Assembly: GCA_002900995.3 (NCBI GenBank)
Contig: CM035304.1
Span: 851,498-915,497 of the forward strand
Reading direction: 5' to 3'
DNA length: 64,000 nt
Origin: Ganoderma boninense
Lineage: Eukaryota > Basidiomycota > Agaricomycetes > Polyporales > Polyporaceae
In this document: in pieces, positions 11,702 through 23,649 of the stretch
How positions within the stretch are numbered: the stretch's first letter is position 1
Layout: each line of letters starts with the position of its first letter
Notes under the pieces: model-generated
Told to the model about the DNA's origin: nothing
Database searches by the model: none
The model's input: the letters and a program-made list of their open reading frames with translations, nothing else
Made by a program: the position numbers and the translations under genes

Positions 11702-13619
11702 ATGCATCTCATATTCTCGATGCAGGATGTTTTCTTTAACATCCTCGATTTCGTCAATCTACAGGTCCCCGACGTCGATGATCCGTTTAGGGGGCATCAT
11801 CAACCCTGGCACTATAACTCCACATTAGCAGCCCTAGCTGTGACATGCAAGTCTTTCTCTGAACCCGCGCTGAATGTCTTGTGGCGATCGCAGCGGAGTC
11901 TGGGACCACTTGTCCGAACTCTTCCAGCGGACTTGTGGGAGGAGGAGGTCATCGGAACATATGCAAACAAGCCTGCATATCAGATAGTAAGACGTGCTTG
12001 TGTCAACTTCAATTGCATTTGCCAATAATCTATTATACCTAGGAGCTCTTCAGAGGCCCGTTGGCCAGCGAATGGTCGAGATTTGACTTCTACGCACATC
12101 GTATCAAGGAACTCGGCCACTGGAGGTTTGAATTCCCTGATCTTCATGCCGCCAACTACTGTGGATGTGGGGGCATGAATCTTAGACGGAGAGTCACGTT
12201 TGGCGTCATTGGATTCTTAGCCCTGTTTCGCAAAAACCGGTGGATTTTACCCAACCTTACCTCGTTGCGATGGCTCAAGGACGACTGGCCCTACACGGAC
12301 CTACTCCCTCTATTCCTGGGGCCCAATCTCACTCGCCTGGCGATTGGATGCAATGCACCTCCGAAGGAAATTAGCGGGCTTGTCGAGTCGCCCCTTGCAC
12401 ACAAAATTTCGTCCATATACGAAGTCTGTCCGACGTTGACACAGTTGGAGATTTATTCTAACCACCCAACTTCTGTCATCGACGCCGCTGTCAGCTTCGC
12501 CCTGCATTGCCCGCGGCTAGAGTCTTTCATAGTCTCCAATCCAGAACCGTGGCCGGTGCAGTTCATTCAGCATCTCTCACGTCAGCCCTTCCTCCGAGAA
12601 GTTCGCTTACGCATGGATCAAGAGACGTCGGAAGATCTTGGATTTCTGTCCACAGCGTCCTTACACTACCCCTTCCCCTCCCTGCAAATCCTCTCCGTTA
12701 TGGTCCCATCCCTCACCCCATGCGTCAAACTCATTCAAATGATGCACAGGTGTCGCCTGACGACAGCAATCTTTCATCTCACCGACCGCGTCTTTCCGTC
12801 TGAGATTTACGACTTGTTCACCGCGCTGCATAAGCACTCCTCACTAGCGATGCTTCAAGTCGTGGAGATCAATCGTCCCGGCTATCCTGACTGGTTATAT
12901 TCGAACGAAGACGCATTTTACCTCGACCACCTCCAACCGCTGCTACACTTCCCCAACATACGCTGCTTCACCCTCGACACGCCTCTCGTCGTTGACCTGG
13001 GGAACGACGACCTCAAGGCGATCGCAGACGCTTGGCCTCTCGTTGTTTCGCTCTTGCTAATGGACAGTGTGGGGTTTGCGAACCTCCCCGAAATTACATG
13101 GGCGGGCGTCGCATACCTCGTATGGAAGTGCCCTCAGCTATCCACGCTCAGCCTATCCTTCGACTCGCGTATAAACGACGTTGCACTGACTACGTCTCTC
13201 CCATCATTCCGACCCAACACTTGTTTACGATTCCTTTCCGTGATGGACAGCATCCTCAACGATATCGTGGTATTCGCACATTCCCTGTTTGCGATTGCGC
13301 CGCTTATCGTTACCATGGACGGGTGGGGGTACGAGAACGAAACGCTCGAGATCTCACTACCCATCGCCGCGTCCGCGTTTCTGGAGCAGGTTGAGTCGCT
13401 GGTATGGGAGTTGCGTCGCACTCAGATGCGGGATCAGTTTGCGTTCTTGGACAAATATAGTGAGTTTGGCTTCCTTGGTACTCTGCCAGTTACCTCGCGA
13501 GCTAACTCGATATCCAAGTGCATGCCAATGAGGCGGAAGAGATGAATCCCTTTAGTAAACCTCAGCCGAAATTTCCGTTCGTCAAAATTGGTCCTGGGTT
13601 CATGGATACGCAACTATGA
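11702..13619 (+). CDS. F-box / leucine-rich-repeat-like protein
   Basis: Three exons: 11702-11986, 12043-13459 and 13519-13619, total 1,803 nt, about 600 residues, no interruption. Introns are 56 and 59 nt with gtaaga..cctag and gtgagt..ccaag. The N-terminus is F-box-like (DVFFNILDFV, then LAALAVTCKSFSEPALNVLW), the common opening of agaricomycete F-box proteins. The long middle is leucine-rich with repeated LxxL strands (NLTSLRWL, NLTRLAIG, TLTQLEIY), consistent with degenerate LRRs. The last exon encodes a short tail ending GPGFMDTQL. Start chosen at 11702; a second in-frame ATG lies 18 nt downstream. It belongs to a different subfamily from the copies with the WPDLG tail. Presumed role: substrate recognition in an SCF ubiquitin ligase; the substrate is unknown. 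Confidence 0.8.
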
Positions 13620-13669
13620 GGCGAAGCCAATATCGAGCACGGTGGGGCCAGCATACCCGTACGGAAAGG

Positions 13670-13819
13670 AGCATAGATAGCCTCGATCGCGAGGTGCTTG
13701 CGACCTTGTTCCGAACTGCGATGCCGACCTTGGGCGACGTTGTCTTGCATCGTTCGAAGGATTGCACCGTGCGGGACTTGGAAGCCGTGTACGGGCCATA
13801 TTGGTATCTTCGGATGTAG
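13670..13819 (+). pseudogene. C-terminal relic of F-box-like family (40.5/47.9-kb subfamily)
   Basis: The reading LFRTAMPTLGDVVLHRS, followed by a tyrosine/tryptophan-rich end at a TAG, matches the last-exon motif IFRAAMPSLVDVAVRRS of the gene at 40536-42113 and the equivalent in 47885-49620. No matching upstream exon is present: the preceding sequence is the end of the LRR gene that stops at 13619. It is therefore an isolated tail fragment rather than part of that gene. Confidence 0.55.
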
Positions 13820-14234
13820 GGTCGAGCCTAGGTATCATGTTGGACAAAGGATAAGCTCTCTCACTTAGACCTTACCACGCCCGGCGGGCCCTTTGAGACG
13901 CTGACTCCGTCCGGCTCTGAGCTGTACAGTAAGACATTCAAACATGTACGATACTCGAGACGTACTCAGTCACTTCACTTCGTCGCTGTCCCGGTCTGTT
14001 GAACTTTTTCTGATCGGTCTGGCACAGGCCTGCATGCTTTTTATCAGCGCGCCGCACTCAGTGTCGCAGACAGTCTAAGCGCCTCTTTCGACCGCCGGAA
14101 GCAAACATTGCGTCGGCTTCCGGTCTTCTCCGAATATATTCTCCCTTGTCGTCCACCGCCACCTGGTCCTTACCTGGCTCCTTTGGCTGTCTCTCACTCC
14201 CTCCATGAGATTCACCGTGGAACCGTATTCTGGG

Positions 14235-14490
14235 AGTTAAACCTAGAGCTTGCCTTGTGAAATACGCAGACACAAGGCCGACGACTGGCAGTCGCTGTCG
14301 TCTTAGTAGCAGTGAGCGGTGAGCCGTTCTCCATTCTGTCGCTTACCTCAGCCTCCCCAGCATACAGGACAGGCTCTCACCTGCGGGCTGATGGCTGAAG
14401 ATGGCTGGCAGTGGTCGAATCTCGGCCTAAAAGACAATCTCAACTTCTCGAGCGCCCTCTCCTTTGTCGTTCATGTCTGTAACTAGTGTC
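14235..14490 (+). pseudogene. C-terminal relic of WPDLG-type F-box-like family
   Basis: Disconnected pieces keep last-exon motifs. ELNLELA near 14235 matches ELNLFVE/ELNLLVE of the copies at 6.4 and 16.2 kb, and EDGWQWSNLGLKDN near 14395-14440 matches DSDWQWPDLGHDD. A stop codon lies between them. This is the worn tail of a copy that sat just upstream of the 14822 copy. Confidence 0.55.
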
Positions 14491-14719
14491 TGCATGCTGG
14501 TGTTGGTGCCTTTCTCATAAACAGGGGATAGAGACGTAAGACTCGACTTGGGGTTGTGGAAGTCCAATTTCGAGGGAGACGGCAATAGCAAGGGTGCAAC
14601 ACTTGCATGGTCATAACAATGTCCCCTCTGTACGTTATACCGGCGGGGCCCGGTAAGAAGTTCACATTCGCACCTTTAGCCGACACCTAGCCGGACCCGT
14701 GCGCAACGCAACGAGGCTG
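14491..14719. other. Upstream region of the 14822 family copy
   Basis: Short non-coding interval between the tail relic and the TATA element of the next copy. No other feature seen. Confidence 0.3.
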
Positions 14720-14727
14720 TATATAAA
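14720..14727 (+). promoter_or_regulatory. TATA box of the 14822 family copy
   Basis: TATATAAA lies about 95 nt upstream of the inferred start ATG at 14822 and is followed by a pyrimidine-rich leader. Position and sequence fit a fungal TATA element. The gene it serves is itself decayed. Confidence 0.5.
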
Positions 14728-14821
14728 CTTTGATTCCAGATCGATTACCCTCTCCCTTTTTTGCTCTACCTGTCACACGTCTCCCACCAGCACTCTCCCC
14801 AACACCACCCAATTTCTCCGA

Positions 14822-16544
14822 ATGGCTCACCCGATGGTATGTGTACTTGCCGCTTCGACCCTTTCTTCACCTTTTCTGACACTATTCGCCAACGTCTAGC
14901 CCGATGGACACTGGAGACTCTCGTTCGACGCCGTGTCCAGCGTTATGGCCACATCTCCGCCTCCCACCATATCCGCGCTGATGCAGTCGTGCCATGCTCT
15001 CTATGCAGAGGGACCCAGGCATCTCCTGCGCGACGGCGTTGACCTTCACTCCGAGACTGATGTCATCAAGTTCACAAACTTCATGCTGACCAGAGATCCC
15101 TCGCGATTGGCGATGCTACGAAAACTTGAGCTCGCATTTTCCTTCCCGTTCCCTCTCCTGTTCTCGGACGGAACACGTCAACGTCCCGGGTAGGTCCTGT
15201 CTCACCCTGCGCTTGCACTGGAGACTCTTATCCTGCACAGCGCGGCGTTAGTGCTCAGCAGGAGCAGTATGGCGGACACTATCCTGTGCCCCGCATTCGG
15301 CAGGCCGAAAACGCTCAAGCACGTCGTCCTGCACGGGGTAAGCGCAGAGAGCGGCCCCATCATCCAAGCCATCCAAACTGGAATCCGCTGCGATCGGTGT
15401 CGATCGCCCCCTCATCGAGGGTCCTGGGTGGGCCCGGTTCGACGTCCTCTCGGCGCTGCGTCCCTACGCCGACACGCTCTGCACTCTGCTGGTCAGACTG
15501 CAGCGGTCATCCCCCGCGCTCTCTCTCCTCACGACCGGCGGGAGTCATAGCTTCCCACATGTCCGGACGTTCGGCATCGTGTACGACGAGTCCACGATCG
15601 AGCTGCTCGCAAGCCCCGCCTTCGCGCAGACGTTCCCCGCCTTCACGCACCTCCAGCTCATCCCCACGACGCTCGCTCGGCACCGTCGCCGCCGGCGGAG
15701 CCGGCTCGAGACTGCCAGCCGGCTGCGCGAAGGCTGCCAAGGACGGCGGGCGCGGAAGCCGCGGGGCAGCGCGTTCCCCGCGCTGGCGGCGCTCGCCGAG
15801 TGCTCGGGGCGGCTGTTCGACGTGTACGCCCTCGCGCTCGACGACGCGCTCGCCACGCTGCGCCTCTGGCAGCACGTCGTCCCCGCGGACCTCCCCGTGC
15901 TCCGCGCGGTCCTGGACGAGACGCGCCCCGGCCGCCTGTGCTTTCGGCGCGGAGGTGGACTACGACAGCTGGCACCCGACGTTGGCCGCCGTGCGCGCGG
16001 CCCTCGCGCAGCACGCGTGGACCTCACGCTCTCCTCTCGCCGGCGTTCTGGGACGGCGTGCGCGCGAAGGGTGTCCTGGTGAGCGATGTGCCATTTGTTG
16101 AGAGTCTGACTGGCATATCTGCGTCTTGGGGCTCACCCTGTTCTTCCCCATTGCATCAATGACCTACATGTAAAGCGGCAATTCCTCCATCTGTTGGCGG
16201 CGCTAGTGGTGGCCCAGCCGCCTGAGGGGTCGGGTTTCCCGGGACTGGCAGAGCTCAACCTCTTGGTCGAGCTGCCGGCCAACGCCCAGCCGGCATTGAC
16301 GGCGCTGTTCCGCGACGGTCTGGCGGCGGTCGCGAAGTGGGCGGTTGGCGCTAAGCCTTCACTGAGGCTCTTGTGCAGGATAGCAGCGGTCGACGGTGGG
16401 TCGGACTCGGATGGGCGGTGGCCGGACCTCGGGCAGGATGAAGCTCGCGAGAATCCTTTCAGCATGCTGGATACGCTTTTCGATGATGACGATGATTTCG
16501 ATGACGGTGACGACGAAGGTGGCGACGACGGAAACGGCTTGTAG
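14822..16544 (+). pseudogene. F-box-like family member, multiply disrupted
   Basis: Architecture is preserved: exon 1 14822-14836 (MAHPM), exon 2 14900-16078, exon 3 16176-16544. The F-box-like block (LSFDAVSSVMA, SALMQSCHALYAEGPRHLL) is intact. Exon 2 then carries an in-frame TAG at 15191-15193 (AGG to TAG against the 4965 copy), a 4-bp loss near 15366, a 1-bp gain after RPGRLC near 15940, and another frame change near 16040. Exon 3 is open: LAELNLLVELP, LRLLCRI, GRWPDLGQDE and a 20-residue tail dominated by Asp and Glu. GC content is high in the C-terminal half. The promoter TATA remains. Expression of a truncated or antisense product is possible, but no full-length protein can be made. Confidence 0.75.
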
Positions 16545-17414
16545 GATCATGTAGAGCTTGTGCTGAAATTACCTAGACTGAGGGGAGCACTGACACCGGC
16601 TTCAGCATCCATCGAGACTAGTTGAGATACTTACCGAGGCCAAAGTATCGGGAATGTTGTATATCAAAATAGTCGTTCAGATACTTTCTTTTTCCATATG
16701 AGATTCGAGCGAACGGGAGAAAGAGCAGCCGCAGAGTTAGAAGCCAGAATAAGTCCCCCGTCGGTGGCAAGTACCGCTGGATTCTCGGTCCAAACTAGGC
16801 AAGTCAGACGCCCGTAATTCCGGACCGCTGCCGATGTCGTGGCGACCCCCGGTTCTGCGAGCTGCCTGCGCTTCTTGTGCCTCTCCTCCACGCGGGACCA
16901 GCAACACGGTTTACTTCCGTCTTTTCAAAAACGTCTTCTACATCCTCGGAGTATTGTACCTCTATCCGCAACATACGAAGGCTTCAGATATAAAGCCCGC
17001 CGGGCGGGGGCTCTTTTCCCAGTGAGTCAATGGCTGGGCAGCATCCGGGTCTATCGTAGTTGACAAACCTTACGAAGCAGGCCATTACCGAGGGCCTAGA
17101 GCACGCAAAGAAATGAAAATGCCAGCCTGCTTTCTACTGGTATCTGAAATCCATCCTCCACCTCCCTGACCGAGCTGACGAACCTGTTTCAGTAAAACCT
17201 TCATCCTAATTCTCCTACGAGAAGATGGCTTGTTGAAGTCGTTTGAGCGTTCACATTGATGGGGTACAACTCTCCCTCACGCCAGTAAATGCGTGCGTCG
17301 CCTCCACGACTTCGTCCTTGCTGCGCGAGCCAATCGTGAGCATGGAACATTCTTTTCTCCGAGGGGCATGCAGTTACAATTCATGCAGGGCGATACAGAT
17401 TCGTCGATACGCGT
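16545..17414. other. Intergenic, nothing recognised
   Basis: Between two family pseudogenes. Short ORFs only, no motif or repeat structure recognised. Confidence 0.35.
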
Positions 17415-18160
17415 GGAAACTCCCTCTCCTCTCGACATTTTAACGGAGGTTCGTGGACGTCTCGCTGCCCGAGGCGGCAGCCTTAGTAGGGACTGGTTGG
17501 CTCCTCTACGCGCTACTAGGTCCTCCATGCATCCTCAATCACGGCGTTTTTCTCCGCACAAGGCCACAACTGGAGTCCTTTAGGGAGTTTATGCTCGCCG
17601 ACAGCGGCCGCCTTGCATATATGCGGTCACTAGATCTCAGTGCGAACGTCTTCGGCTCTCGGAGCCATTCCAAGGCCTACGAACCCGATGCACGGTTTGC
17701 GGAGCTCATCGCCCACTCGACAGCTGCCCTCAACACATTGATTCTACTCGATGTCGAGAAAAAAAACTGGCCTGCGACTCTCGTCTCGACGCTGCAATCG
17801 GCACTCTGACCTCCTTGAAGCGTCTACACGTGTACGGCTTCTGTCGCATAGCAATCTCCACCCTCCGCACGATGCAATCCCAGCTGGCGTCCGTGAGCCT
17901 AGCACTCACTGTTCCGCTGGGCCATACCCCTACCGTTCGGGACCATTCCGTCTTCAGCGACGTCTTATTTGCGCTTCAATCCTCCGTCGATGCGCGTTTT
18001 GGCTTTGAACGTCTCGTCTTGGCCAGAAGACAGTGGGAGAATCATGACGGTGGTGTGTTAAATTACTTTTGGCCCTGTATATGCGCACTGTGACTTCATT
18101 AACGCGTGTTTTAGGATCGGCTGCACCACACGCTTGGCACCTTGACACGAGGGCGTCCAA
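17415..18160 (+). pseudogene. Decayed F-box-like relic (33-kb subfamily)
   Basis: Reading-frame pieces match the minus-strand copy at 32983-34170: WKLPL and LDILTEV (F-box-like start) in different frames, then FMLADSGRLAYMRSLDL, then after a frame change near 17810 LTSLKRLHVYGFCRI and HSVFSDV. A last-exon-like acceptor (gtgttttag, ending 18115) is followed by a short C-terminal fragment. The region between HSVFSDV and the last intron is missing relative to the 33-kb copy, so the middle-to-C-terminal part has been deleted. Confidence 0.65.
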
Positions 18161-18435
18161 GCCTTAGTAGGAAGGTCATGGTCAACATTCCATCAAATGG
18201 CCGCTCTCCCGCCTCACAACGAGGTCTCCGCCAACGATGACCAAGCCGTCGGTCTGTGCTGACATCCTCCTCCATTGTATCTGTTGCTGACCATGCGTAT
18301 ATAGAGCGCCTCGATCCGCCCGTTGTTCGTGGAGGTGCAACATGCTTCACTCGACCGTTCAACGCATATCCTGTTCTCTGTGTCATTTCTTACAGCTCGC
18401 GTGCGGTATTATAGGTGCGATCTTAGAGTTGATCG
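18161..18435. other. Promoter region of the intact 18.6-kb family gene
   Basis: Contains a TATATAG-type element at about 18298-18304, some 255 nt upstream of the start codon used here. No other gene was seen. Confidence 0.35.
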
Positions 18436-18558
18436 ATGAAGCGGAACCTCAAAATGAACTTTAACTTACGTTGTCTGTTAATAGATGGCGATGTCGACGG
18501 TGCTGCGGTAGCACCTCGCTCTGCCTGCTCACCCCCATCGACCTCAGGCTCTGCAACG
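18436..18558 (+). promoter_or_regulatory. Conserved 5' leader of family genes
   Basis: The leader beginning atgaagcggaacctcaaa is clearly related to the sequence upstream of the paralogue at 46004 (minus, around 46120-46005) and more weakly to that above 40140. Here an ATG at 18436 is in frame with the start at 18559 with no stop between, so a 41-residue N-terminal extension is possible. In the 46004 copy the equivalent ATG is out of frame, which argues that the conservation is untranslated leader or an upstream ORF. Confidence 0.45.
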
Positions 18559-20350
18559 ATGTCTGGTTTCTCCTCAGTTGTCATGCTGGCGGTATGTATC
18601 AGGGCCAGGGCACGTCTCAGCGTGGACTAACGTTATTCTTTATTATTTTAGCCTGGTGAACTTCAAGTCGAAGAGTGGTTCCTTCCCTTCGACGTCGTGT
18701 CCGACGTCATGGCCACTTCCCCACCCTCCACGATCTCTGCGCTCATGAAAACGTGCCGTTCGCTTTACGCGGAAGGGCCAAAACATCTCCTCTGCGACGG
18801 CGTGCAGCTTAACCGACCGAAGGATATCGCAAGCTTTGCCAACTTCATGCTTACTGAAGATCCGTCGTCGCGGTTCGCGCACCTGCGAAAGTTGGTCCTG
18901 ACCTTCTCGTACCCCTCGTACCAAGCGCGTTTCACTGAGCTTCTCGTTCACCCTTCTTTTTCCCTGGATACTCTGGTTCTCCGCCATACGAATGACTTCC
19001 TGGAACAATCCGAGTCCAGACTGCGAGAGGCCTTTCGTGGGTTGAAGACAATCAAGCATATGACACTCTTTGGCGTACAGGAGTGGAGCGCTGAAATCAT
19101 CCAACGTATTCCTTCCCCGTTGGAGTCTCTGTCGATTAGCATCACCGGCGTCTTTCGTCGTCTGGATATTGCGCAGATGTTGAGACCATTCTCTAACACA
19201 CTTCACACGCTACTGGTCAACTCCACGGACGTCCCAGTACATGCCCTCTTCCAGGCCCTTCGACCCCGCGATTTTGCTCGAGTACGAGTTTTCGGCATTG
19301 TGTGGGACGATTCGGTCTCCGAGCTTCTCACCGCACCTGCCTTCGCACTGGCATTCCCGGCGATCAAACACCTCCAGCTCATTCCTTCTGCCCATCCTTC
19401 ACAGGCGTCGACACTCATGGTGTCCTTCACATCCGTGACCGCTGTGGAGGAACTCCGAGTCGCTCAGCAGCGTATGAGGAATGGCAACCTTGCCAAAATG
19501 CTCCAAGATCCGCCTCCCCGTCCACTCCTTAAACTGTCTCCACCAGCCATCGAAGAGTGCTCAGGGGAACTCTCCAGCGTGTACAAGCTTGGCCTCAACT
19601 GCACTCTCACGACACTCCATCTTTGGCCGCCCTTCCGACCCAACGACCTCCCCACTCTCCGTGCGGTCTTGGAAGAAACTCGGCCGCGGTGTCTTTGTCT
19701 CCCCACTACCTTGAGCGACCTCGGGGATCTCTTTGACATTTTGCACGCCCTTCAAACTCAAGCCCCGGCTCGCATAGATCTGCGCATAACGACGGGTTCG
19801 TGGGTCTCCAACTTCAGAGATCCGGCCTCAGACAAAAACGCCACGGTAAGCTCATTCCGTTACCAAATAGCCATTCATTTAGATCTCATTTCATTGTCTG
19901 CGGGCATGTCGACTCGGGACATCGCCGTGACCACAGAACCGGATCTGCTCTATCTTGGAGCCGCTGTTCGCACGGCCGCCCCCTCACGGTTTGGTCGAGC
20001 TCGACCTGCTCTTCGAGATTGCGGACCGTGATCGGCATAGATCACGTGGAGGGCCGCTGACACTAGGCAACATTGGAGAGGCATTTACGCGCTGGGCATC
20101 TACCGTGACCCCTGCTCTGGCCGTTTCTTGGAGGTTCTCTCAGTCCGACGACGAAGAGGGACTGCGGTGGCCAGACGTTGGCCAAAGTTCGTATGAAGAC
20201 GACGACTCCGACGATTATTCGGATGGGTGGGGGTACGACCCAGCCCTTCCATCTGATGGTGAAGACTGGGATGGAGACCATGCATTCCTCGAGGCGGATG
20301 GCGATGAGTATGACTCGGACCAATGGCGGAGGTGGGATGATGATGATTGA
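18559..20350 (+). CDS. F-box-like protein with WPDLG motif and acidic tail (intact)
   Basis: Three exons: 18559-18591 (MSGFSSVVMLA), 18652-19845 and 19937-20350; 546 residues and no interruption. Introns are 60 and 91 nt. Exon 2 starts with the F-box-like block LPFDVVSDVMA / ISALMKTCRSLYAEGPKHLL (about residues 21-53). The middle has LRKLVL-, LETLVL- and HLQLIP-type leucine-rich segments and the signature EECSGELSSVYKL. The last exon has EPLFARPPPHGL, then GLRWPDVGQ and about 50 residues very rich in Asp and Glu. The closest relative is the minus-strand gene 44295-46004, with the same exon layout and leader. Likely a soluble cytosolic or nuclear protein. Substrate adaptor function in an SCF complex is inferred from the F-box-like start only. 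This is one of the best intact representatives of the family in the window. Confidence 0.82.
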
Positions 20351-21938
20351 GGCGTGAACACGCCATGTGCCGTTGGCTTGAAAGGTGTAGGCAGCATGAC
20401 TGTCGTAGTATTGGTACATAGACGCTGAACTGGACGCGCTTCTTCCGCATCCTCGTGCACCTGGGCCCTAGTCTTGCCAACTCACGCAATGCTCGCTCTT
20501 CGCGAGCCCAGCGGACTGCTCCTATTATTGAATTTTATTTTATGAGGCTCCCAGCATGTTACGGGTAATGCGTACTGGCATAACTGAGAGATGGGTACAT
20601 TCTCCTCAGCTGGTCTCTCAACCAATTCATCAGGACCCCCGGCGATAAGGCTTGCATACCATGACGTTGAGCACGAGTCTGAAATTAACTAATTTTGCAC
20701 GCCAGTGATGCCCTGCTTCTGTATATAATTGTAGCTGCCTCGCAGACGTAATTTGCGAAGCATGAGTACCACAGTGATTGAGGGACGGGTCCGCACAGTA
20801 CGGGTGCATCAGAACTTGAGGGAGGCGTTTGGTAGGACTTCCTAATTTAGTTGAGAAGATTACTCAACAGCCAATCAGAGCGTGAGAACTCTTCGCTCCG
20901 ACCTGCACCGTCGCCTCGCCCGATCTCGTCCGCAGGGCCCGCTGTCCCTCATTCCAACATCTCCCCTCTGTTGACCGGTTCGAAAACCTCGAACTCACGC
21001 ATAATAAGCGTGAGCCATGCACGAGACTCGTCGGACTGAGCGGGTGGTGCACAATACTTATCTGGACCGCCTCGGCCTACAGTGGGACCAGACTACGTGC
21101 CTTGGAAATGAACATGTAGTTTGAAGTTCAGGTTACAATCCGTACTTCGAGCGTTTCTGATTTCAAAATTCCATGACCCGTAACGTGGAAGTGGGAGGAG
21201 ACTAATGGGTTGCAAGAGGTCAAGGTCTTGCTTGGCCTGCGACTAGGCCTTGACGGCAAAGCATCGGGGCTGAGAGAAGTGGAGGAGACGCTCATCCACG
21301 GCTAATGCCAGAACACTCTGCAGCTGCCGGAAGAATTGATGGGATGCAGGGTGTTTTTTGTGGGTGACCCTACTGCACGGCGACCATTTGAGATACGTTG
21401 GGAGTCGATGAAGCGCCAGAGGTTGTGTGGCGCGACACCACGGGCTATCCACGGGTTGCGCGATGTTCGCTGGTGCAATTCCGAGGACGGGTCTTCGAAG
21501 CCATAGCGAGTGCTAGTACTGCGCAAAATGCTCTTGCTGGAGTGTGCACCATAAACGAAGTTCCAACCCGCTCTCGCTACATCCTTTGGCGCTTATTAGC
21601 CTCGCCAAATATCACCAAATACAGATTCAGACGCCTGAGGTCTCAGGCAATCCTCGAATACTTCATCTTCCTCGCTCTCGTGACGGTGTCTCGCCGCTCC
21701 TTCATCGAACTCCTTAGTTATATTCACCGACGTGAGTGTTGTGACAAGCTATATATGTTGGCATCAGGCTCATATTCCTTCATTACACTGTGCAGGCTGA
21801 CCAGTGCCGACCTCCGCGGCCACGATGCCAGGACTGGCCACTCAAAACCTCTCAATGGCAAACGAGACATCTGAGGTCGCGGTGTTGTCAAAGCCAGTCC
21901 TTCATGTGTAAGGAACCACTTTAAGCCTGCTGCAGCCG
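20351..21938. other. Intergenic, nothing recognised
   Basis: Between two genes. A plus-strand ORF at 21398-21874 (158 codons) has no motif and no supporting splice or promoter pattern, so it is not called. Confidence 0.35.
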
Positions 21939-23649
21939 ATGTTTCATCATTTCTGCCGCAGATCGTCGAACACCCTCACCCGACTGGATGATGACAGCCT
22001 CCTGGAGCTACTCGAGCACATCAACAGATACGGGGGCTTGCACTCCCTGTGTCTGACGTGCAAGTGGGTTAGTGAAGTGTGCAAGCCCATATTGTTCCGT
22101 CGGTGTCGTTGGCGAGCAGGAAACGCGTTCAATGCTCGAGATTCCATCCCAGACGCGATTCGGCCCTATGTCCGGTATGTTTCGCGCATTTCTTCCTTCG
22201 ATCACTCGCACAATTGACGTATTCCACCACGACTAGCCTTCTCTTCATATACTGCCACTTCCCTACCTGGAGTACGAATCGGACTATTACGTCTTCGCCC
22301 CACACGTGGATACGACAATCTTTACGCCCCTCACTGCCAACTTATGTCGCCTACCGAAGCTCGAAACTCTCATTATCGGCGATACTGTTCGCGGGGTTCC
22401 ATGGGAGGCTATCAACGCTGTTGTGCAGATCCCGCAGCTGCGTAATCTTCGCATCTTCGGTGTTCTTGACGATCGTCGCATCCTTCCTCCCAAGACTGAA
22501 CAATCTCTGCGTCTTCCGGTCATCGCCCTTGCTAGTATCGACTACCCATCCTCTGGTTATCGTAGAGTTTCCGCCACCGAGATCAAACTCTTCTCTGCCC
22601 TCCTACAACAGCCTGCCTTCCAGCGGTCGCTTGAGGCACTCTCAGTTCCGAGCGGGTGCGCACCTCTGGACTGCCTGCGCAAGGCCCAGTTCCCCCGTCT
22701 CCGGGAGCTGTCCTTGGTCGGGCAACGTCAGTGCTTGGATGGGCAGAAAGACATCCCTTTCATCTCTGTCCTCGCCAACATGCCCCGTCTCCGGAAGTTA
22801 GCGCTGACATTTTCGCAGCCGATCGGCTTGCCACGGCAGCAGATATGGCCTGCAGACATTCCAGCCGAGTTCCCCTGTCCAGACCTCGAGGAACTGTCAA
22901 TTTCCTACCCTCATCCTGACGACGAGTTCTACGCCCATCTCCCTTCGACTCTTCGACGGCTCACGCTGCGCTGCTGGCCGCGCCACTATCTCCATCTTCT
23001 CGAGCACGATCGCAGTTTCATGACGGAGAACTATGGGTGGTACTCGCCTATCCTCGACGCGTCAGAGATGCTGCACATACTACGCCGCTGCCCCTCTCAC
23101 GGCCTCCGCCATCTCGAAGTCGAGTTCGAGGAAGACGCCTCCGGGCGCGAACTCTTCTTCTACATCTCCCAGGCCTTCCCTCAGCTCCAGTACGTCGCCA
23201 TCCACCGGTATCGCCCTGTGGGTGGCGCCGGCGTGAGCTCTGTCGTAAATGCCTCGCTTCCCTCAGCAGACGGCCGTTGCATATTGACGACCCTTTACAT
23301 GTTACAGGCAACCCTAGCGCAAGCCTTAGCCCCCTTGCGCGACCTGCGGATCCTTCTGTGCAATCTGGACTTCGCGGACGCCCCAGACCCTTTCAATGGG
23401 GATTACAAAGCCAGTTTTGCCCCATTCATCAGCAACACATTGCAGGATGCGGCAGACGTCCTTGTACGTTCGCTCTCGCCCGCCGTTGCAATCATCGGCC
23501 TCCTCCTGCGCCAGGACATCCTCAGCCCATACGTGTACTTCCGACCCGTCCGCGACGGCCCCGGCCCACCTCGCGCTCAACATGACAAGTTTATCTACAG
23601 GACACACGGAACGCCGTACGTGGTATTGAGTGTCCATTTACGCGATTGA
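21939..23649 (+). CDS. F-box / leucine-rich-repeat-like protein
   Basis: Exons 21939-22178, 22237-23232 and 23308-23649 give about 525 residues. The N-terminus is F-box-like (LDDDSLLELLEHI, then LCLTCKWVSEVCKPILFRRC). The body is rich in LRR-like segments (PKLETLII, PQLRNLRIF, PRLRELSLVG, PRLRKLALTF, LEELSISYP), about five strands. Intron 2 (23233-23307, gtgagc..ttacag) is 75 nt and free of stops, so the ORF would stay open if retained; I treat it as spliced because both sites are strong. The first junction is ambiguous: the stronger donor gtatgt at 22175 puts exon 2 out of frame, while gttt at 22179 keeps it. A predicted SCF substrate adaptor; not a member of the WPDLG-tail family. Confidence 0.72.

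Noticed and set aside
21398..21874. 158-codon ORF upstream of the LRR gene as its first exon
   Set aside because: Stops separate it from the F-box start, and joining would need a 30-nt intron.
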